Positions 42,108 through 51,431 of a stretch of DNA of 64,000 bases are shown one piece after another. Numbering within the stretch: the stretch's first letter is position 1; every line of letters begins with the position of its first letter. The stretch comes from Paenibacillus artemisiicola (lineage in GTDB: Bacteria > Bacillota > Bacilli > Paenibacillales > Paenibacillaceae), in the NCBI RefSeq assembly GCF_017652985.1, contig NZ_JAGGDJ010000011.1:81304-145303 (forward strand), in the 5' to 3' direction. The notes under the pieces were generated by a model. It searched no databases and was not told the origin of the DNA. It saw only the letters and a list, made by a program, of their open reading frames with translations. The position numbers and the translations under genes are program-made.

Positions 42108-42692
42108 GTGGCGACGATCGTCAAAATCAGGGCCGGCGTCTTCGTCGGCGGCGTGCACTGGCTGCCCGCCGTGCGGGATCCGGAGACCGGCCTCGCGTAC
42201 GAGGAAGCCGGGGACGCGCGGGAATCCACGCCGCATGCGGCCCATGCCGGCCGCTCGCGCGCCGAGCAGGAAGTCGTCGTGGATTTCGCGAAGCGCAAGC
42301 TGTTCCGGTTCGCGGATACCGGCGAGACGATTATCCGGGAGACCGGCGCGGACGGCGTATCGGTCAAGCGGCAGGCCAAGCCGTCCGCGGACGGCATCGT
42401 CGCGGAGGACGAATCCTGGGAAGCGGCGGCGGTCTCGTTCACGATGCGGGCGAGCATCGGGAACCCGCTTCGGCCGGACGCGCCGGCCGCGGGATACGCG
42501 GTGCGGGTGACCGTGCGCGGCGAGGACGGCGCCGTCGAGCTTCGCGGCGGCCATGACGGCTTTCCGTGCTATGAGTTTTATAAGCAAGTGGATTTTGGCG
42601 AATTCGAGCTGCTGCATCTCCACGATTACCGCGAGGCCGGGACGGCGGCGCCCACGGGCGGCACGGCGGTTCGCGTCGAGCGCAGCCTGTAA
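42108..42692 (+). CDS. DUF3238 family protein
   Basis: A 194-residue protein starting with GTG at 42108, ten bases after AAGGAGG. It follows the DUF3238 pattern: VKIRAGVFVGGVHWLPAV, then AGRSRAEQEVVVDFAKRKLF, VSFTMRASIGNPLRPDAPAA and GGHDGFPCYEFYKQVDFGEF ending in ELLHLHDYRE. The family is found in Bacillus and Paenibacillus and is uncharacterised; the motif H-D-G-F-P-x-Y-E-F may be a substrate or toxin-like site. It is followed by a 71-aa gene in the same direction and may be co-transcribed. Confidence 0.8.
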   Translation: MATIVKIRAGVFVGGVHWLPAVRDPETGLAYEEAGDARESTPHAAHAGRSRAEQEVVVDFAKRKLFRFADTGETIIRETGADGVSVKRQAKPSADGIVAEDESWEAAAVSFTMRASIGNPLRPDAPAAGYAVRVTVRGEDGAVELRGGHDGFPCYEFYKQVDFGEFELLHLHDYREAGTAAPTGGTAVRVERSL

Positions 42693-42735
42693 AGGACAAG
42701 CCGAGGACACGGCTTAACGGAAAGGAGCATGAGGA

Positions 42736-42951
42736 ATGGCATTATACCGGCGGCTCGTATCGGACGAGGATTTTACGGAGGCCATGGAGCGGCAGTTTCG
42801 GCTGCGCGTCTATAAGGACGACCATATCGTCGACTCCGGCGGCATTATTATCCGGTTCGACGACCAACTCGTCGTCAGCCAATCCAGCGTCAGCGACGTG
42901 ACGTACCACGATCGCGCGGCCTGCGAGTTTTTTGAAATTCGCCGGCGCTGA
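42736..42951 (+). CDS. Small hypothetical protein (71 aa)
   Basis: Starts MALYRRLVSDEDFTEAMERQ; GGAAAGGAG lies eight bases before the ATG. The sequence IVDSGGIIIRFDDQLVVSQS suggests a small beta-sheet fold. It lies 43 bp behind the DUF3238 gene, reading the same way, and both end before the bidirectional terminator at 43118. Family not recognised. Confidence 0.65.
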   Translation: MALYRRLVSDEDFTEAMERQFRLRVYKDDHIVDSGGIIIRFDDQLVVSQSSVSDVTYHDRAACEFFEIRRR

Positions 42952-43117
42952 GCGGCGCGGAGAAGTCTGCGCGGAGAAAGCGTCGCAAGAAGGCGGGGCG
43001 GCAAGTAAGCCTCGACGCCCCTTGCTTCAAGCAGCGGCAGCCGAAGGCAATAGCATCAGACGCGAAGAGCGCTGCTGCCTCTGGCAATGAGCCGGGCGCG
43101 AAGCAGGCCGAGCAAGC

Positions 43118-43155
43118 AAAAAGGATGCCCTCCCGACGGGGAAGGCATCCTTTTT
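43118..43155. terminator. Bidirectional intrinsic terminator
   Basis: AAAAAGGATGCC (43118-43129) pairs perfectly with GGCATCCTTTTT (43144-43155). It serves the plus-strand gene ending at 42951 and the minus-strand AraC gene ending at 43237. Confidence 0.9.
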
Positions 43156-43236
43156 GCCGTTCGCGGCGCGAGCTTGCGGCCGCTGCTTATCGCAACGGCC
43201 GCGGCAGCCGCACGCAGCGCATCGACAGGCGGCGCA

Positions 43237-44142
43237 TTACGCGCTTTTGCGCTTGACCGGCACGTAGATGTCCATCTCCCACAGCTCGTTGCCCGGGCCG
43301 CAGCGCTCGTCGTAGAGCTCGAACTCCGGCTTGCCCGCGTGCTCGTAGCCGGAATGCGGGAACCACTCGGTGAAGATCGCGTTCCACGTGTTTTGGATGG
43401 AAGGCGAGAACTCCTGCTCCGGCACTTTCGGCGTGGTGAAGACCGCGTACTCCGCTTCGCCGAACTCGCGGCACACCAGACCCTCCGGCACGTTGTCGAA
43501 GTCCGTGGCTTCCATGCCGATCAAGTACAGGAACGTCCCCTCCTCCATGTTGAAGCCGTGGCAGATCCCGAGCTCCACGGGGCTGCCTTCGTGAACGCGG
43601 TTCGGAATCTTATGTCCCCAGCCATTGCGAAGATACTCCTGCCAAAAGGCCGGAATCTGTTTCAGGTTCTCCCCGTCGTTGGTCGTTTGCAGCTCGTAGC
43701 CGATCACCTTGAATGCCGGTTTCGTGACGATCCGATACTCCATGTGAATGCCTCCCAAATATGGATTGGTGTTGCGCTGCAGCACGTCCAGCTTCCCGTA
43801 CGCCGGCGGCCGGATGCCGCTCTTGCGGTACTCGGCCGGCGTCATGTCGAACATCCGCTTGAAGGCGCGGGTGAACGTCTCGTGATTTTGAAAACCGTGC
43901 GCGAGCGCGATATCGAGGAGCCGTTCGTCCGTATGGGCGACCGCATAGGCGGAGCGCGCCAGCCGCCGCTTGCGCACGTATTCCATCACCGTCTCGCCGG
44001 CCATAACCAGGAAGACGCGGTGAAAATGAAAATCCGAGATCCGGGCCACCGCCGCGATCCGCGACAAGGACAGCTCCTCGTCCAAGTGCGTCTCGATGTG
44101 GTCGATGGTCGCTTGAATCTGCCGCAGGTAGTCTGTTCTCAT
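43237..44142 (-). CDS. AraC-family regulator with GyrI-like effector domain
   Basis: A 301-residue regulator of Rob/SoxS-like design: an N-terminal double helix-turn-helix (LSLSRIAAVARISDFHFHRV, then LLDIALAHGFQNHETFTRAF and MTPAEYRKSG), followed by a GyrI/BacR-type domain (EYRIVTKPAFKVIGYELQTT and YLIGMEATDFDNVPEGLVCR, to KPEFELYDERCGPGNELWEM). GyrI-like domains bind small hydrophobic ligands; related proteins are RNA-polymerase regulators such as BmrR or Rob. Start at 44142; GAGGAG stands ~12 bases upstream. Its target genes are not obvious from neighbours. Confidence 0.9.
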   Translation of the reverse strand: MRTDYLRQIQATIDHIETHLDEELSLSRIAAVARISDFHFHRVFLVMAGETVMEYVRKRRLARSAYAVAHTDERLLDIALAHGFQNHETFTRAFKRMFDMTPAEYRKSGIRPPAYGKLDVLQRNTNPYLGGIHMEYRIVTKPAFKVIGYELQTTNDGENLKQIPAFWQEYLRNGWGHKIPNRVHEGSPVELGICHGFNMEEGTFLYLIGMEATDFDNVPEGLVCREFGEAEYAVFTTPKVPEQEFSPSIQNTWNAIFTEWFPHSGYEHAGKPEFELYDERCGPGNELWEMDIYVPVKRKSA

Positions 44143-44370
44143 CCGAATGTCCGGCTCCTCTCTTCTTCGGTTCTCATTGTATCGCGGCCCGCCGTGCGGA
44201 TTCTTGATGATTCTTGCCGTCTTGCGCCGCCAAATAACCCGGAGGGGCGGCTGCCCGGCATGCCTCCCCTTGCCGGCCATTCGCCCTATCAACTTCAACG
44301 ATCCCTGCATCTATTACTACTAGCATAGATTTCAGGTAGATGAAGAGATGATAGAAAGCAGGGATATCCG

Positions 44371-44994
44371 ATGACGATCGCCAAACCTACCGGGCCGCGC
44401 AAGCCCCAGAAGAACGCCTCCGCGCGAAGCCGGACGGCGCAGCGCGGCGAAGCGGCCGGGAAGCGCGCGCGCAATGCCTTCGCGGCGGCCGGCAAACCGT
44501 CGGCCTGCGCGACCGCTTGCAGAATGCGGTGCAAGCCGCTGCCCGTCGTCCGCCGCCCGCCGCGGCCGCGCAGATTCATGAAGCGCGCGCGAACGGTCTT
44601 AACGACCGGGATTCTCCGCCGCCATCCCGGCACGACGTACGCGCTCGTCGACTTCGTCAACCTGAGCGCAAGGGTCGCGCGCTGCATGACGGTGCAAATC
44701 TTCGACTGGTCGAGCGGTCTTCCGGTCGCCCTGAACATAACGCCGTGCGACGCGAAGAAGTGCAACGTATCGCTTGCGCCCGGTACGTCCAACTTCGTCT
44801 ACGCGGATATCTCCTCCGTGCAATTCAAGTACGAGGTCCGCGTCGCGAAGCCGGCCCGCAACCGCAACGTCGTCCTGAACGTCTGGGGCCTCAGCTCGGA
44901 ACCGCTGATCCCGCAGTTCGGCAACAACGTGCTGCAGCACCAGCTGTTCCGCATCAAGGCGGGCAGCCTCAACGCCGGCTGCTTCTGCCCGTAA
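44371..44994 (+). CDS. Hypothetical protein with basic Ala/Arg-rich N-terminus
   Basis: A 207-residue protein. Residues 1-75 are Arg/Lys/Ala/Pro-rich and probably disordered. Residues ~80-200 form a compact domain with many alternating hydrophobic residues (TTYALVDFVNLSARVARCMT, then SNFVYADISSVQFKYEVRVA) and five Cys. The domain has the look of a small beta-sandwich; similar proteins occur in spore-forming bacteria, but I cannot name a family. AGCAGGGA precedes the ATG. Isolated gene, possibly a coat or surface protein by composition. Confidence 0.6.
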   Translation: MTIAKPTGPRKPQKNASARSRTAQRGEAAGKRARNAFAAAGKPSACATACRMRCKPLPVVRRPPRPRRFMKRARTVLTTGILRRHPGTTYALVDFVNLSARVARCMTVQIFDWSSGLPVALNITPCDAKKCNVSLAPGTSNFVYADISSVQFKYEVRVAKPARNRNVVLNVWGLSSEPLIPQFGNNVLQHQLFRIKAGSLNAGCFCP

Positions 44995-45039
44995 CGCGGG
45001 CGGAAGCAGCCAGCGGCGCGCTGGGAGAAGACTTCCCGG

Positions 45040-45609
45040 TCAGTCCCGAATCGGCCGCACGCGAATCTTCGGCCATAGGCGGGACCAATCCTTGCTCGCG
45101 AGACGCCTCTCGTAGATGGCCGCCAGCTCGGGACGCGACCGGAAATGCGGCGTCGGCCGCACGATCATCCGGACGGCGTCGCCGATGCCGCAGGGTGCCG
45201 TCAGCCGGACCCGGTCGTCCGCGTCCAGCGCGAATCCGAGCGCCGTCGCCGTCTCGGGGAATTTGCCGATGGCGTCGACGGACGACGCATACGGCGGACC
45301 GCCGTTCAGGACGTGCATGCGCGCTTCGTTCTTGACGGACCACGGCACGCCGGGCATCCGGTCGCGCAGCTTGCGTTCCAGCGCCTTTTCGACGCCTTCG
45401 TCCAAGCAGCCGGCATCGTAATAGACCACGTCCACGTCGGCGAGCGGCGTCCGCTCGGCATAGCCGTGAAGCGCGTCCCAGACGAGGGAACGGACGAAGC
45501 CGGCGCAGATCCACCAATCGGGCAGCTCCAGCGTCCGCGCGGCGCGCAGCGCCTCCATCCGCCATGCATCCGATTCGACCAGACGGATGATGTCGCGTTC
45601 CGTCAGCAT
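45040..45609 (-). CDS. Nucleotidyltransferase family protein (NTP_transf_6-like)
   Basis: A 189-residue protein of the DUF925/NTP_transf_6 type. WWICAGFVRSLVWDALHGYA, then LADVDVVYYD (the G..S..DxD-like metal motif), and VDAIGKFPETATALGF are characteristic of this group. Members are predicted nucleotidyltransferases with unknown targets. AGAGGGGG precedes the ATG, and TATAAT (minus strand) lies ~20 bases further up. The gene is divergent from the aldo/keto-reductase side. Confidence 0.82.
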   Translation of the reverse strand: MLTERDIIRLVESDAWRMEALRAARTLELPDWWICAGFVRSLVWDALHGYAERTPLADVDVVYYDAGCLDEGVEKALERKLRDRMPGVPWSVKNEARMHVLNGGPPYASSVDAIGKFPETATALGFALDADDRVRLTAPCGIGDAVRMIVRPTPHFRSRPELAAIYERRLASKDWSRLWPKIRVRPIRD

Positions 45610-45694
45610 GCGCGATACCCCCTCTATAAATACGAACGTATATTCCCATTATACCGGATTGCCGACTATTTTCAACCGTTTTCTCCCAACGCAA

Positions 45695-45733
45695 AGACCC
45701 CGGCTCCCATCCCGAAAGATAGGGCCGGAGTCT
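45695..45733. terminator. Hairpin between convergent/tandem units
   Basis: AGACCCCGGCTCC pairs imperfectly with GGCCGGAGTCT; TTTGC follows on the minus strand. It lies ~60 bases behind the aldo/keto-reductase stop. Confidence 0.55.
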
Positions 45734-45792
45734 CTGAACGGCCACGGCGACGGGGAATGCGGACTCCTGCCAAGCCGGGCAGGGCAGCCCGC

Positions 45793-46644
45793 CTACGCCT
45801 TGACCGGGAACGCCGCTTCGATGCGCGCCAGATCCTCGCCGTCCAGCTCCCAGCCGATGGCGCGGATGTTATCTTCGATGTGGGCGCGGCTCGCGGCTTT
45901 CGGTATCGTCACGAGCCGTTCCGGCCGGAGCACCCAGTTCAGCGCCACTTGGTAGACGGTTTTGCCGTGCTTGGCGCCGATGGCGTCCAAGAGCCGGCGC
46001 TGCTCCGTGCCGGGCTCCGGGAAGCCCTGCCCGCCGAACACCTGCGGCGCGTACCCGAACGGCGAATAGCCCATCACGGTGATCCCGTTCGCCTCGCAAT
46101 ACGGCAAAATCCCGCGCTCGATGCTCCGGTCGTTCAGATGGTACGGCACCTGGTTGCACGCGAGCGGCACGTCGCCGAGCCCGCGCTGCGCCTCTTCCAT
46201 GAGCGCGGCCGAGAAATTGCTGACGCCGATATGCTTGACCATGCCGCGCTTGACCAGCTCGGCCATCGCCGACATCGTCTCGGCGACCTCGTGCCGGTCG
46301 CTCGGCCAATGCTGCAGCAGCAAGTCGATATGGCTCGTGCCGAGCCGCTCGAGGCTCGATTCCGCCGCCTGCAGCACGCCCTCGTACGAACAGTTGCGCG
46401 CCGCGACCTTCGTCACGAGAAACACCCGGTCGCGCACGTCGCCGATCGCCCGGCCGACGACCCGCTCGGAGCCGCCGCTCGCATAATCCTCGGCCGTATC
46501 GACCAGCGTCAGCCCCTGCTCGATGCCGAAGCGCAGCGCCTCGATCTCTTCCCGCTCCCGCTGCGGATCCTCGCCGAATTTCCACGTGCCTTGCCCGATG
46601 GCCGGAATGTCGATTCCGGTCTTGCCCAGTTTGCGCTGCAGCAT
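45793..46644 (-). CDS. Aldo/keto reductase
   Basis: A 283-residue NADPH-dependent TIM-barrel oxidoreductase. Catalytic tetrad: Asp and Tyr in TLVDTAEDYASGGSERV, Lys in FLVTKVAA, His in DLLLQHWPSD. It lacks the C-terminal helix extensions of large AKRs, like bacterial YtbE/YvgN-type or AKR11-like proteins. The start is at 46644 with GAGGAGG six bases upstream. It is 28 nt from the kinase-like gene at 46672-47730, so the two are probably co-transcribed. Substrate unknown. Confidence 0.93.
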   Translation of the reverse strand: MLQRKLGKTGIDIPAIGQGTWKFGEDPQREREEIEALRFGIEQGLTLVDTAEDYASGGSERVVGRAIGDVRDRVFLVTKVAARNCSYEGVLQAAESSLERLGTSHIDLLLQHWPSDRHEVAETMSAMAELVKRGMVKHIGVSNFSAALMEEAQRGLGDVPLACNQVPYHLNDRSIERGILPYCEANGITVMGYSPFGYAPQVFGGQGFPEPGTEQRRLLDAIGAKHGKTVYQVALNWVLRPERLVTIPKAASRAHIEDNIRAIGWELDGEDLARIEAAFPVKA

Positions 46645-46671
46645 ATGATTCCTCCTCATCCTTGTTCACGA

Positions 46672-47730
46672 TTAAACGATCGTCTTCGCGTCCGGTCCGT
46701 CCTGCTCGCTGCCGAAAGCCTCCAGCCATTGCGCCAGCGCGTCGATCCGTTCCGCATGCCGTACGACGGCTTCCAGCGTCGCGACCGCTTGTTCCGTCCC
46801 GATTCGGCGTTCGTCCGCGGCAGCGGTCCCGATGCCGACGGAGCGTTCCAGGTTGTAGGCGAGCCAGTCCAGCTTGCCCAAGAAGCCATGCTCCAGAACG
46901 GGACGCCATTCGGCGTGCCGCGGCAGTCCCCCGCCCCCGGCATACCCGGACAGAAACGCCCCCAGCTTGTCCCGGTCGATCGAGCCGGCTGCGTCTTCGG
47001 CCCAGTACAGCGCCGTCTCCGCCGTATCCAGCAGCGGGTGAATAAGTCCGGCTGCCTCCCAGTCGATAAGAACCGGGCGTCCTTGATGCCACATCACGTT
47101 CTTGGGATCCAAATCCCGATGACTGACGACCGCTTCCGATGCGAGCGCCGCGGCGGACCGGTTCGCCAGCGCTTCCCACGCGTACAATCGTTCCGCCAGT
47201 TCCTGAAGCCGCGGAGCCCACGCGCATCCGCCGTCCAGGCCTTTCGCCAGCAGGCCCAGCCAATCGGCAGGCGCGGGCGGCTCGACGGGCGCCTGTTCGC
47301 CGGGCAGATCGAATCCCGACACGTCCATCCGGTGAATCTCGGCCAAAATACCGCCGATGCGCGCGCAATGGCCTTCATCGATTTCGCTTGGCGAATAAGC
47401 CCTGCCTTCGACCCGGTCGAAAACCATGTACCATTGCCCTTGAACGTCATGAAGCACGCTTCCGCCGAACGATTTGGCCGCCAGTGCGGGAATGCGCGCC
47501 GCCATGCGCGCCGCGATTCGTTCCGACCGCAAGAAATTCGCCATCGCGGACGGCCGGCTCATCACGCCGGGGTTCAGCGCCTTGACCGCGTAATTGCCGC
47601 TCGCGGTCGTCAGCGCGAACATGCGATGCAGCAGACCTCCGGATAATTCCGCCGGGTTCTCGGCGAGCGGGCCGAGTCCCAGCCGCTTGCACAGCTTCGC
47701 GATTTGCAGATGGTACCGGTTGTCGCTCAT
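46672..47730 (-). CDS. Aminoglycoside phosphotransferase (APH) family protein
   Basis: A 352-residue protein with the catalytic motif VVSHRDLDPKNVMWHQG and metal-binding VLIDWEAAGLIHPLLD of the APH/choline-kinase fold. NYAVKALNPGVMS should hold the ATP-binding Lys. The start at 47730 is chosen because AAGGAG lies five bases before. Likely a small-molecule kinase; the substrate cannot be inferred. It is upstream of the aldo/keto-reductase gene. Confidence 0.86.
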   Translation of the reverse strand: MSDNRYHLQIAKLCKRLGLGPLAENPAELSGGLLHRMFALTTASGNYAVKALNPGVMSRPSAMANFLRSERIAARMAARIPALAAKSFGGSVLHDVQGQWYMVFDRVEGRAYSPSEIDEGHCARIGGILAEIHRMDVSGFDLPGEQAPVEPPAPADWLGLLAKGLDGGCAWAPRLQELAERLYAWEALANRSAAALASEAVVSHRDLDPKNVMWHQGRPVLIDWEAAGLIHPLLDTAETALYWAEDAAGSIDRDKLGAFLSGYAGGGGLPRHAEWRPVLEHGFLGKLDWLAYNLERSVGIGTAAADERRIGTEQAVATLEAVVRHAERIDALAQWLEAFGSEQDGPDAKTIV

Positions 47731-47835
47731 GGCTTCTCCTTGGCGGGACAAGATTAATTCCTCCCCCCTATCGTACCATTAATTGGGATTGAAGGAAGTG
47801 CTTTTTTACCCGTTCGGACCGACCCGCTATAAAAC

Positions 47836-47869
47836 AAACCGCACGGGGCCTTAGCCGCCGTGCGGTTTT
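47836..47869 (-). terminator. Terminator of the GH127 gene
   Basis: On the minus strand AAAACCGCACGG pairs with CCGTGCGGTTT, then TTTGTTTT. It begins ~20 bases behind the GH127 stop. Confidence 0.85.
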
Positions 47870-47886
47870 CGTGTGCATACGCCGAA

Positions 47887-49809
47887 TCAGCCCTCGCCTT
47901 GCCCGAGCTTCCGCTTCCACGCCTTCTCCCGCTCCCCGACGAGCGGGAATTCGCCGATGCGCAGACGGGCGCTGCCGTACGGCACGAGCGTCAGCTCCTC
48001 CGTCTCCTGCCCCTCGACGTCCGGGTAGATCGGCGGCGTGCCGGCATTGTTGCCCTCCATTTTCCAGCCGCGCACGAGCTTGCCGGACGCCTTGAGCTTC
48101 ACCGGCGCCTGCTCCGCGTCGAACGGCTGGTACGGCACGTCGCTCTCCTGCACGGCGAAGCCGCCGTCCGCGAGCAGGCCGTATTTCCAGGCGGAGCCCG
48201 GGTAGAGCTCCCAATCGTGGAACCGTTCGCGCTTTGTCAGCCGCTGCCAGTTCTCCCGGATCGGCAGCGCGTAGACGAGCGGGCCGCGCTCGACGCTGAC
48301 CGCGTACAAGTTGCGGGAGACCGTCTTCACGGCCATCGGGAGCGTCAGCGTCAAGCGGTCGCCATTGCTCCACGCGCGCTCGACCTTGGCGTACCCGTTC
48401 ACGACGTTAAGCGCCGCCAGGGCGCCGTTAATCGTCAGCTGCGGCGCTTCGCACCAGCCCGGGATGCGGAGCGAGAGGGCGAACGTCTCGCTGTCCCGGT
48501 CGAGCCCGATGGCCATCGTCACCGCGTCGCGGAACGGATACGCCCCGCCGACGGCGATCGTCGCGGACGCGCCGCCGCCGACCTCGGCCGTCACTTCGCA
48601 CGGCGCGTAGGACACCGCGGCCAAGCCGCCGCGGCCGTCGCCCATCCACAGATGCGAGGCGAATTTGGGCCAGCCCTGGTGCATGTTCGCCGTGCAGCAG
48701 CCGAAGTTCGGCTGCAGCCCGAACAGGTTCGCGTCCGGCCCGTTGCTCCAATTGCGCGACGCGACGTTGCAGAGGATCTGGTTGACCTGCTGGTCGTACT
48801 GGTGCGAGCCCCAGTCCTTGGCGATCGTGGCCGGCAGCGCGTTGAAGGCGACCTTCTCCAAGATATCCCCGAAGCGCCCTTCGCCGAACACCCGGGTCAG
48901 CTGTTCCATGGAGAACATGTACTCGACGACCGCGCACAGCTCGACGCCTTGGCTCGGGCTCGTCCCGGACAGCCATTCGTCCCCGGAAAACATGCCGTGC
49001 GCCTGGCCGTGATACGTCATCAGGCTGTCGATGCCGCGGTGCACCGCGTCCCGCTCGACGTCCTCGCCGCTCAATTCGTAACGGACGCCCGGCGCCTTGA
49101 TGCCCATCGCCACGTTGACGACGTGCGTGGTCCAGTCCCATTCCTCGACTTTGCGCCAATACGGGAAGTCGTGGAACACGTCCGTCCAGTCCGTTGTCTG
49201 CTCGGCCACGATGCCGGCCAGCGCCAGCAAGGCATCGTCGCCCGTCCTGCGGTGCAGCCAGAGGATGCTCAGCACGAGCTCCGCGCCGCGTGCCTTCGCC
49301 CAGCCCTGCAGCGGATGCCCTTCGATCGAACGGGCCAGGTAGCCGAAAAATTTCGTCAGGAACGGCTCGACCCGCGGATCGTCCGTCGCTTCCCCGTACT
49401 GCGTGAACACTTTCAGCATGATCATGTAATGCCACCAATCCTGCTGCTTGTTCAGGTCGTTGTTCACCGTCTGGATCGGTCCCGCCGGACCGAAATTGCC
49501 GTCCTCGCGCTGGCTGGCCAGCGACCATTCGATCCAGCGCTGCGCCTTCGCGATCAGCCGTTCGTCGCCGAGCGCGTACGCGAGCGGCAGCAGGCCGTCC
49601 AGATAATACGGTCCCCGCTCCCAGCTCTCGCCCGTCCCGCCGATCCAGCCGTTGTCCGGCCCCACGTCGGCCCAGTGCTCCTCCAGATGGCCCGTCAGGC
49701 CGTCGGCCTGAATCCGCAGCTGGTCGCGCAGCCAGCCGGCCGGCTTGACCGCGCCGAGCGGCAGCTCCCGGAACGCCGCCTTGGCCTGCTTGTTCGTCGT
49801 CGTTTGCAT
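47887..49809 (-). CDS. GH127-family glycosidase (beta-L-arabinofuranosidase-like)
   Basis: A 640-residue protein of the DUF1680/GH127 family. The N-terminal (alpha/alpha)6 barrel has LDGLLPLAYALGDERLIAKA and QDWWHYMIMLKVFTQYGEA. The zinc-thiolate active site is visible: Glu and Cys in GVELCAVVEYMFSMEQL, and the CysCys pair in NFGCCTANMHQGW, where the first Cys of GCC is the nucleophile in characterised beta-L-arabinofuranosidases. C-terminal beta domains follow. It removes L-arabinofuranose (or a related sugar) from oligosaccharides; no signal peptide is seen, so it acts inside. The divergent AraC regulator at 50009 is the likely activator. Confidence 0.88.
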   Translation of the reverse strand: MQTTTNKQAKAAFRELPLGAVKPAGWLRDQLRIQADGLTGHLEEHWADVGPDNGWIGGTGESWERGPYYLDGLLPLAYALGDERLIAKAQRWIEWSLASQREDGNFGPAGPIQTVNNDLNKQQDWWHYMIMLKVFTQYGEATDDPRVEPFLTKFFGYLARSIEGHPLQGWAKARGAELVLSILWLHRRTGDDALLALAGIVAEQTTDWTDVFHDFPYWRKVEEWDWTTHVVNVAMGIKAPGVRYELSGEDVERDAVHRGIDSLMTYHGQAHGMFSGDEWLSGTSPSQGVELCAVVEYMFSMEQLTRVFGEGRFGDILEKVAFNALPATIAKDWGSHQYDQQVNQILCNVASRNWSNGPDANLFGLQPNFGCCTANMHQGWPKFASHLWMGDGRGGLAAVSYAPCEVTAEVGGGASATIAVGGAYPFRDAVTMAIGLDRDSETFALSLRIPGWCEAPQLTINGALAALNVVNGYAKVERAWSNGDRLTLTLPMAVKTVSRNLYAVSVERGPLVYALPIRENWQRLTKRERFHDWELYPGSAWKYGLLADGGFAVQESDVPYQPFDAEQAPVKLKASGKLVRGWKMEGNNAGTPPIYPDVEGQETEELTLVPYGSARLRIGEFPLVGEREKAWKRKLGQGEG

Positions 49810-50008
49810 ATCGGTTCACGTCTCCCTTGCGCCTCGCGATTTGCCTTGCCCATGCCCCGAATATAGCACGCGAAGGCCGCTTGGACCGATAGCCGATGAC
49901 AACGCCGATTTGACCGATCGCAACCTGTCCGGCGATAAGCGACAGCTGGCGGGAGACTTCATATGCCCGTATACTAGAGGAAAATCGGCCGAAAGGAGCG
50001 GCAACCCA

Positions 50009-50863
50009 ATGTTCCGATTCACTTCTCCGCCCATGCCGCATTACATCGCGTCGGGGCAGGACACGTACCCGGCCGGCGGCGGCCACGCGGCCCGGACCGG
50101 CATCGGCGTGTTCGACCTGCTCGCGACGACGCGCGGCTGCCTGTACCTCGAGGAGGAAGGCTTGCCGCTGCCGGTGCCCGCCGGCGGCTTCGCCATCCTG
50201 CGCCCGGACCGCTCCCACCGGACGCGGAAGCCGTGCGACGCGGAAACGCATTTTTATTGGCTGCATTTTCAGACGCTGGGGAGCTGGAGCGAGGTCACGG
50301 AGCGGGAGCCCTACGCGGCGACGGACGATTCCGCGCCGTACCTGCAAATCGAGACGTTCGTCTACCATGTGCCGCGCGCGGGCGAGCTGCCCGTCAAGGA
50401 GGAAGCGTACGCCTGGCTCGAGGAGCTGATGCGGCTGCAGGCGACGCCCGGGGCGGGCGCCCGGTTCCGGCAGCAGGGGATGTTCCAGCAGCTGCTGGAG
50501 CGGCTGCAGGAGGAAGGCGGCGCGTCCGCCAAGGACCCGCAGCTCGCGCTGGCGGACGAGGCCGCCGCGTACCTGCGGCGCAGCTACCGGGAGCCGATCA
50601 GCTATAAGGCGCTGGCGGAGCAGCTGCATTTTCACCCCAATTACATCGCGCTCTGCATGAAGAAGGCGTTCGGCTGCACGCCGCTCGATTACTTGACCCG
50701 CTACCGGATCGAACAGGCGAAGCAGCTGCTCATCCACACCGGCGAGCCGATCGGCAAAATCGCGGAGGACACCGGGTTCATCACGTTCTCGTACTTCGTC
50801 CGCTGCTTCGGCAAGCATACGGGGACGCGGCCGAAGGCGTTCCGCCAGCGGTATCGGACGTGA
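50009..50863 (+). CDS. AraC-family transcriptional regulator
   Basis: A 284-residue regulator. The N-terminal cupin-like ligand domain (GFAILRPDRSHRTRKPCDAE with THFYWLHFQ) is followed by a C-terminal double HTH: YKALAEQLHFHPNYIALCMK, IGKIAEDTGFITFSYFVRCF and TRPKAFRQRY. The start at 50009 has AAAGGAG ten bases before it; TATACT near 49971 is a possible -10. Divergent from the GH127 gene, which it probably controls in response to a plant-derived sugar. Confidence 0.9.
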   Translation: MFRFTSPPMPHYIASGQDTYPAGGGHAARTGIGVFDLLATTRGCLYLEEEGLPLPVPAGGFAILRPDRSHRTRKPCDAETHFYWLHFQTLGSWSEVTEREPYAATDDSAPYLQIETFVYHVPRAGELPVKEEAYAWLEELMRLQATPGAGARFRQQGMFQQLLERLQEEGGASAKDPQLALADEAAAYLRRSYREPISYKALAEQLHFHPNYIALCMKKAFGCTPLDYLTRYRIEQAKQLLIHTGEPIGKIAEDTGFITFSYFVRCFGKHTGTRPKAFRQRYRT

Positions 50864-50886
50864 GGGCGGTGCGCCCGCGGCATCCG

Positions 50887-51354
50887 CTAGAAGCTGCTCC
50901 CGCACATGACGCGGTTCCAGGCCGCGAGCGCAGGGATCGAGCCCGGCGCGCGCCCCGCCGGCGTCACGGCGCATACCTGGCGGGGCTTGCCGCCCGGTCC
51001 GAAGGTGAGAATCGCTTCCGTTTCGAGCGTTCGCCCGTTCAGCTCCCACGTAAGCCGCGCATGCCCCGTGTTGTACCCGCCGTCATCGTATTCTGCGCTG
51101 ACCTGCCGGTACGCGGCAAGGCGCAGTCCCATTCGGCGGACCTCCGCCAGGCCTCGTTCCCGTTCCGGCGCGCGCTCGGACGCATCGGCCGCCCTTGCCG
51201 CCGCTTGATAGCGCTGGCCTTGGACGTGCTTCAAAAAGGCCGCCGTCCGCCGCTCCGCGGCATGCCCGTCCCAACGAACGGCCGCCCCGTAAACCGCAAG
51301 CAACAGCGCATATCCGGCTACCGCGGTCAATCCGATGATGATGCCGATTTTCAT
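50887..51354 (-). CDS. Hypothetical membrane-anchored protein (155 aa)
   Basis: Starts MKIGIIIGLTAVAGYALLLA, a single N-terminal membrane anchor, and continues with a soluble domain (AFLKHVQGQRYQAAARAADA, then GHARLTWELNGRTLETEAIL and FGPGGKPRQVCAVTP). The beta-rich second half resembles DUF4878/NTF2-like small extracellular domains, but I am not certain. GGAGG nine bases before ATG. No operon partner. Confidence 0.65.
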   Translation of the reverse strand: MKIGIIIGLTAVAGYALLLAVYGAAVRWDGHAAERRTAAFLKHVQGQRYQAAARAADASERAPERERGLAEVRRMGLRLAAYRQVSAEYDDGGYNTGHARLTWELNGRTLETEAILTFGPGGKPRQVCAVTPAGRAPGSIPALAAWNRVMCGSSF

Positions 51355-51431
51355 TCGCGCATACCTCCGAGAGGGAGTCACGGCTCCCGTTTGTCCTCAG
51401 CGTACCCGAGCGGTTAACGGCGCAAACCAAA

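Noticed and set aside
48428..51049. An 873-codon minus-strand frame overlapping the GH127 gene and the AraC regulator
   Set aside because: It is out of frame with both real genes and has no family motifs.
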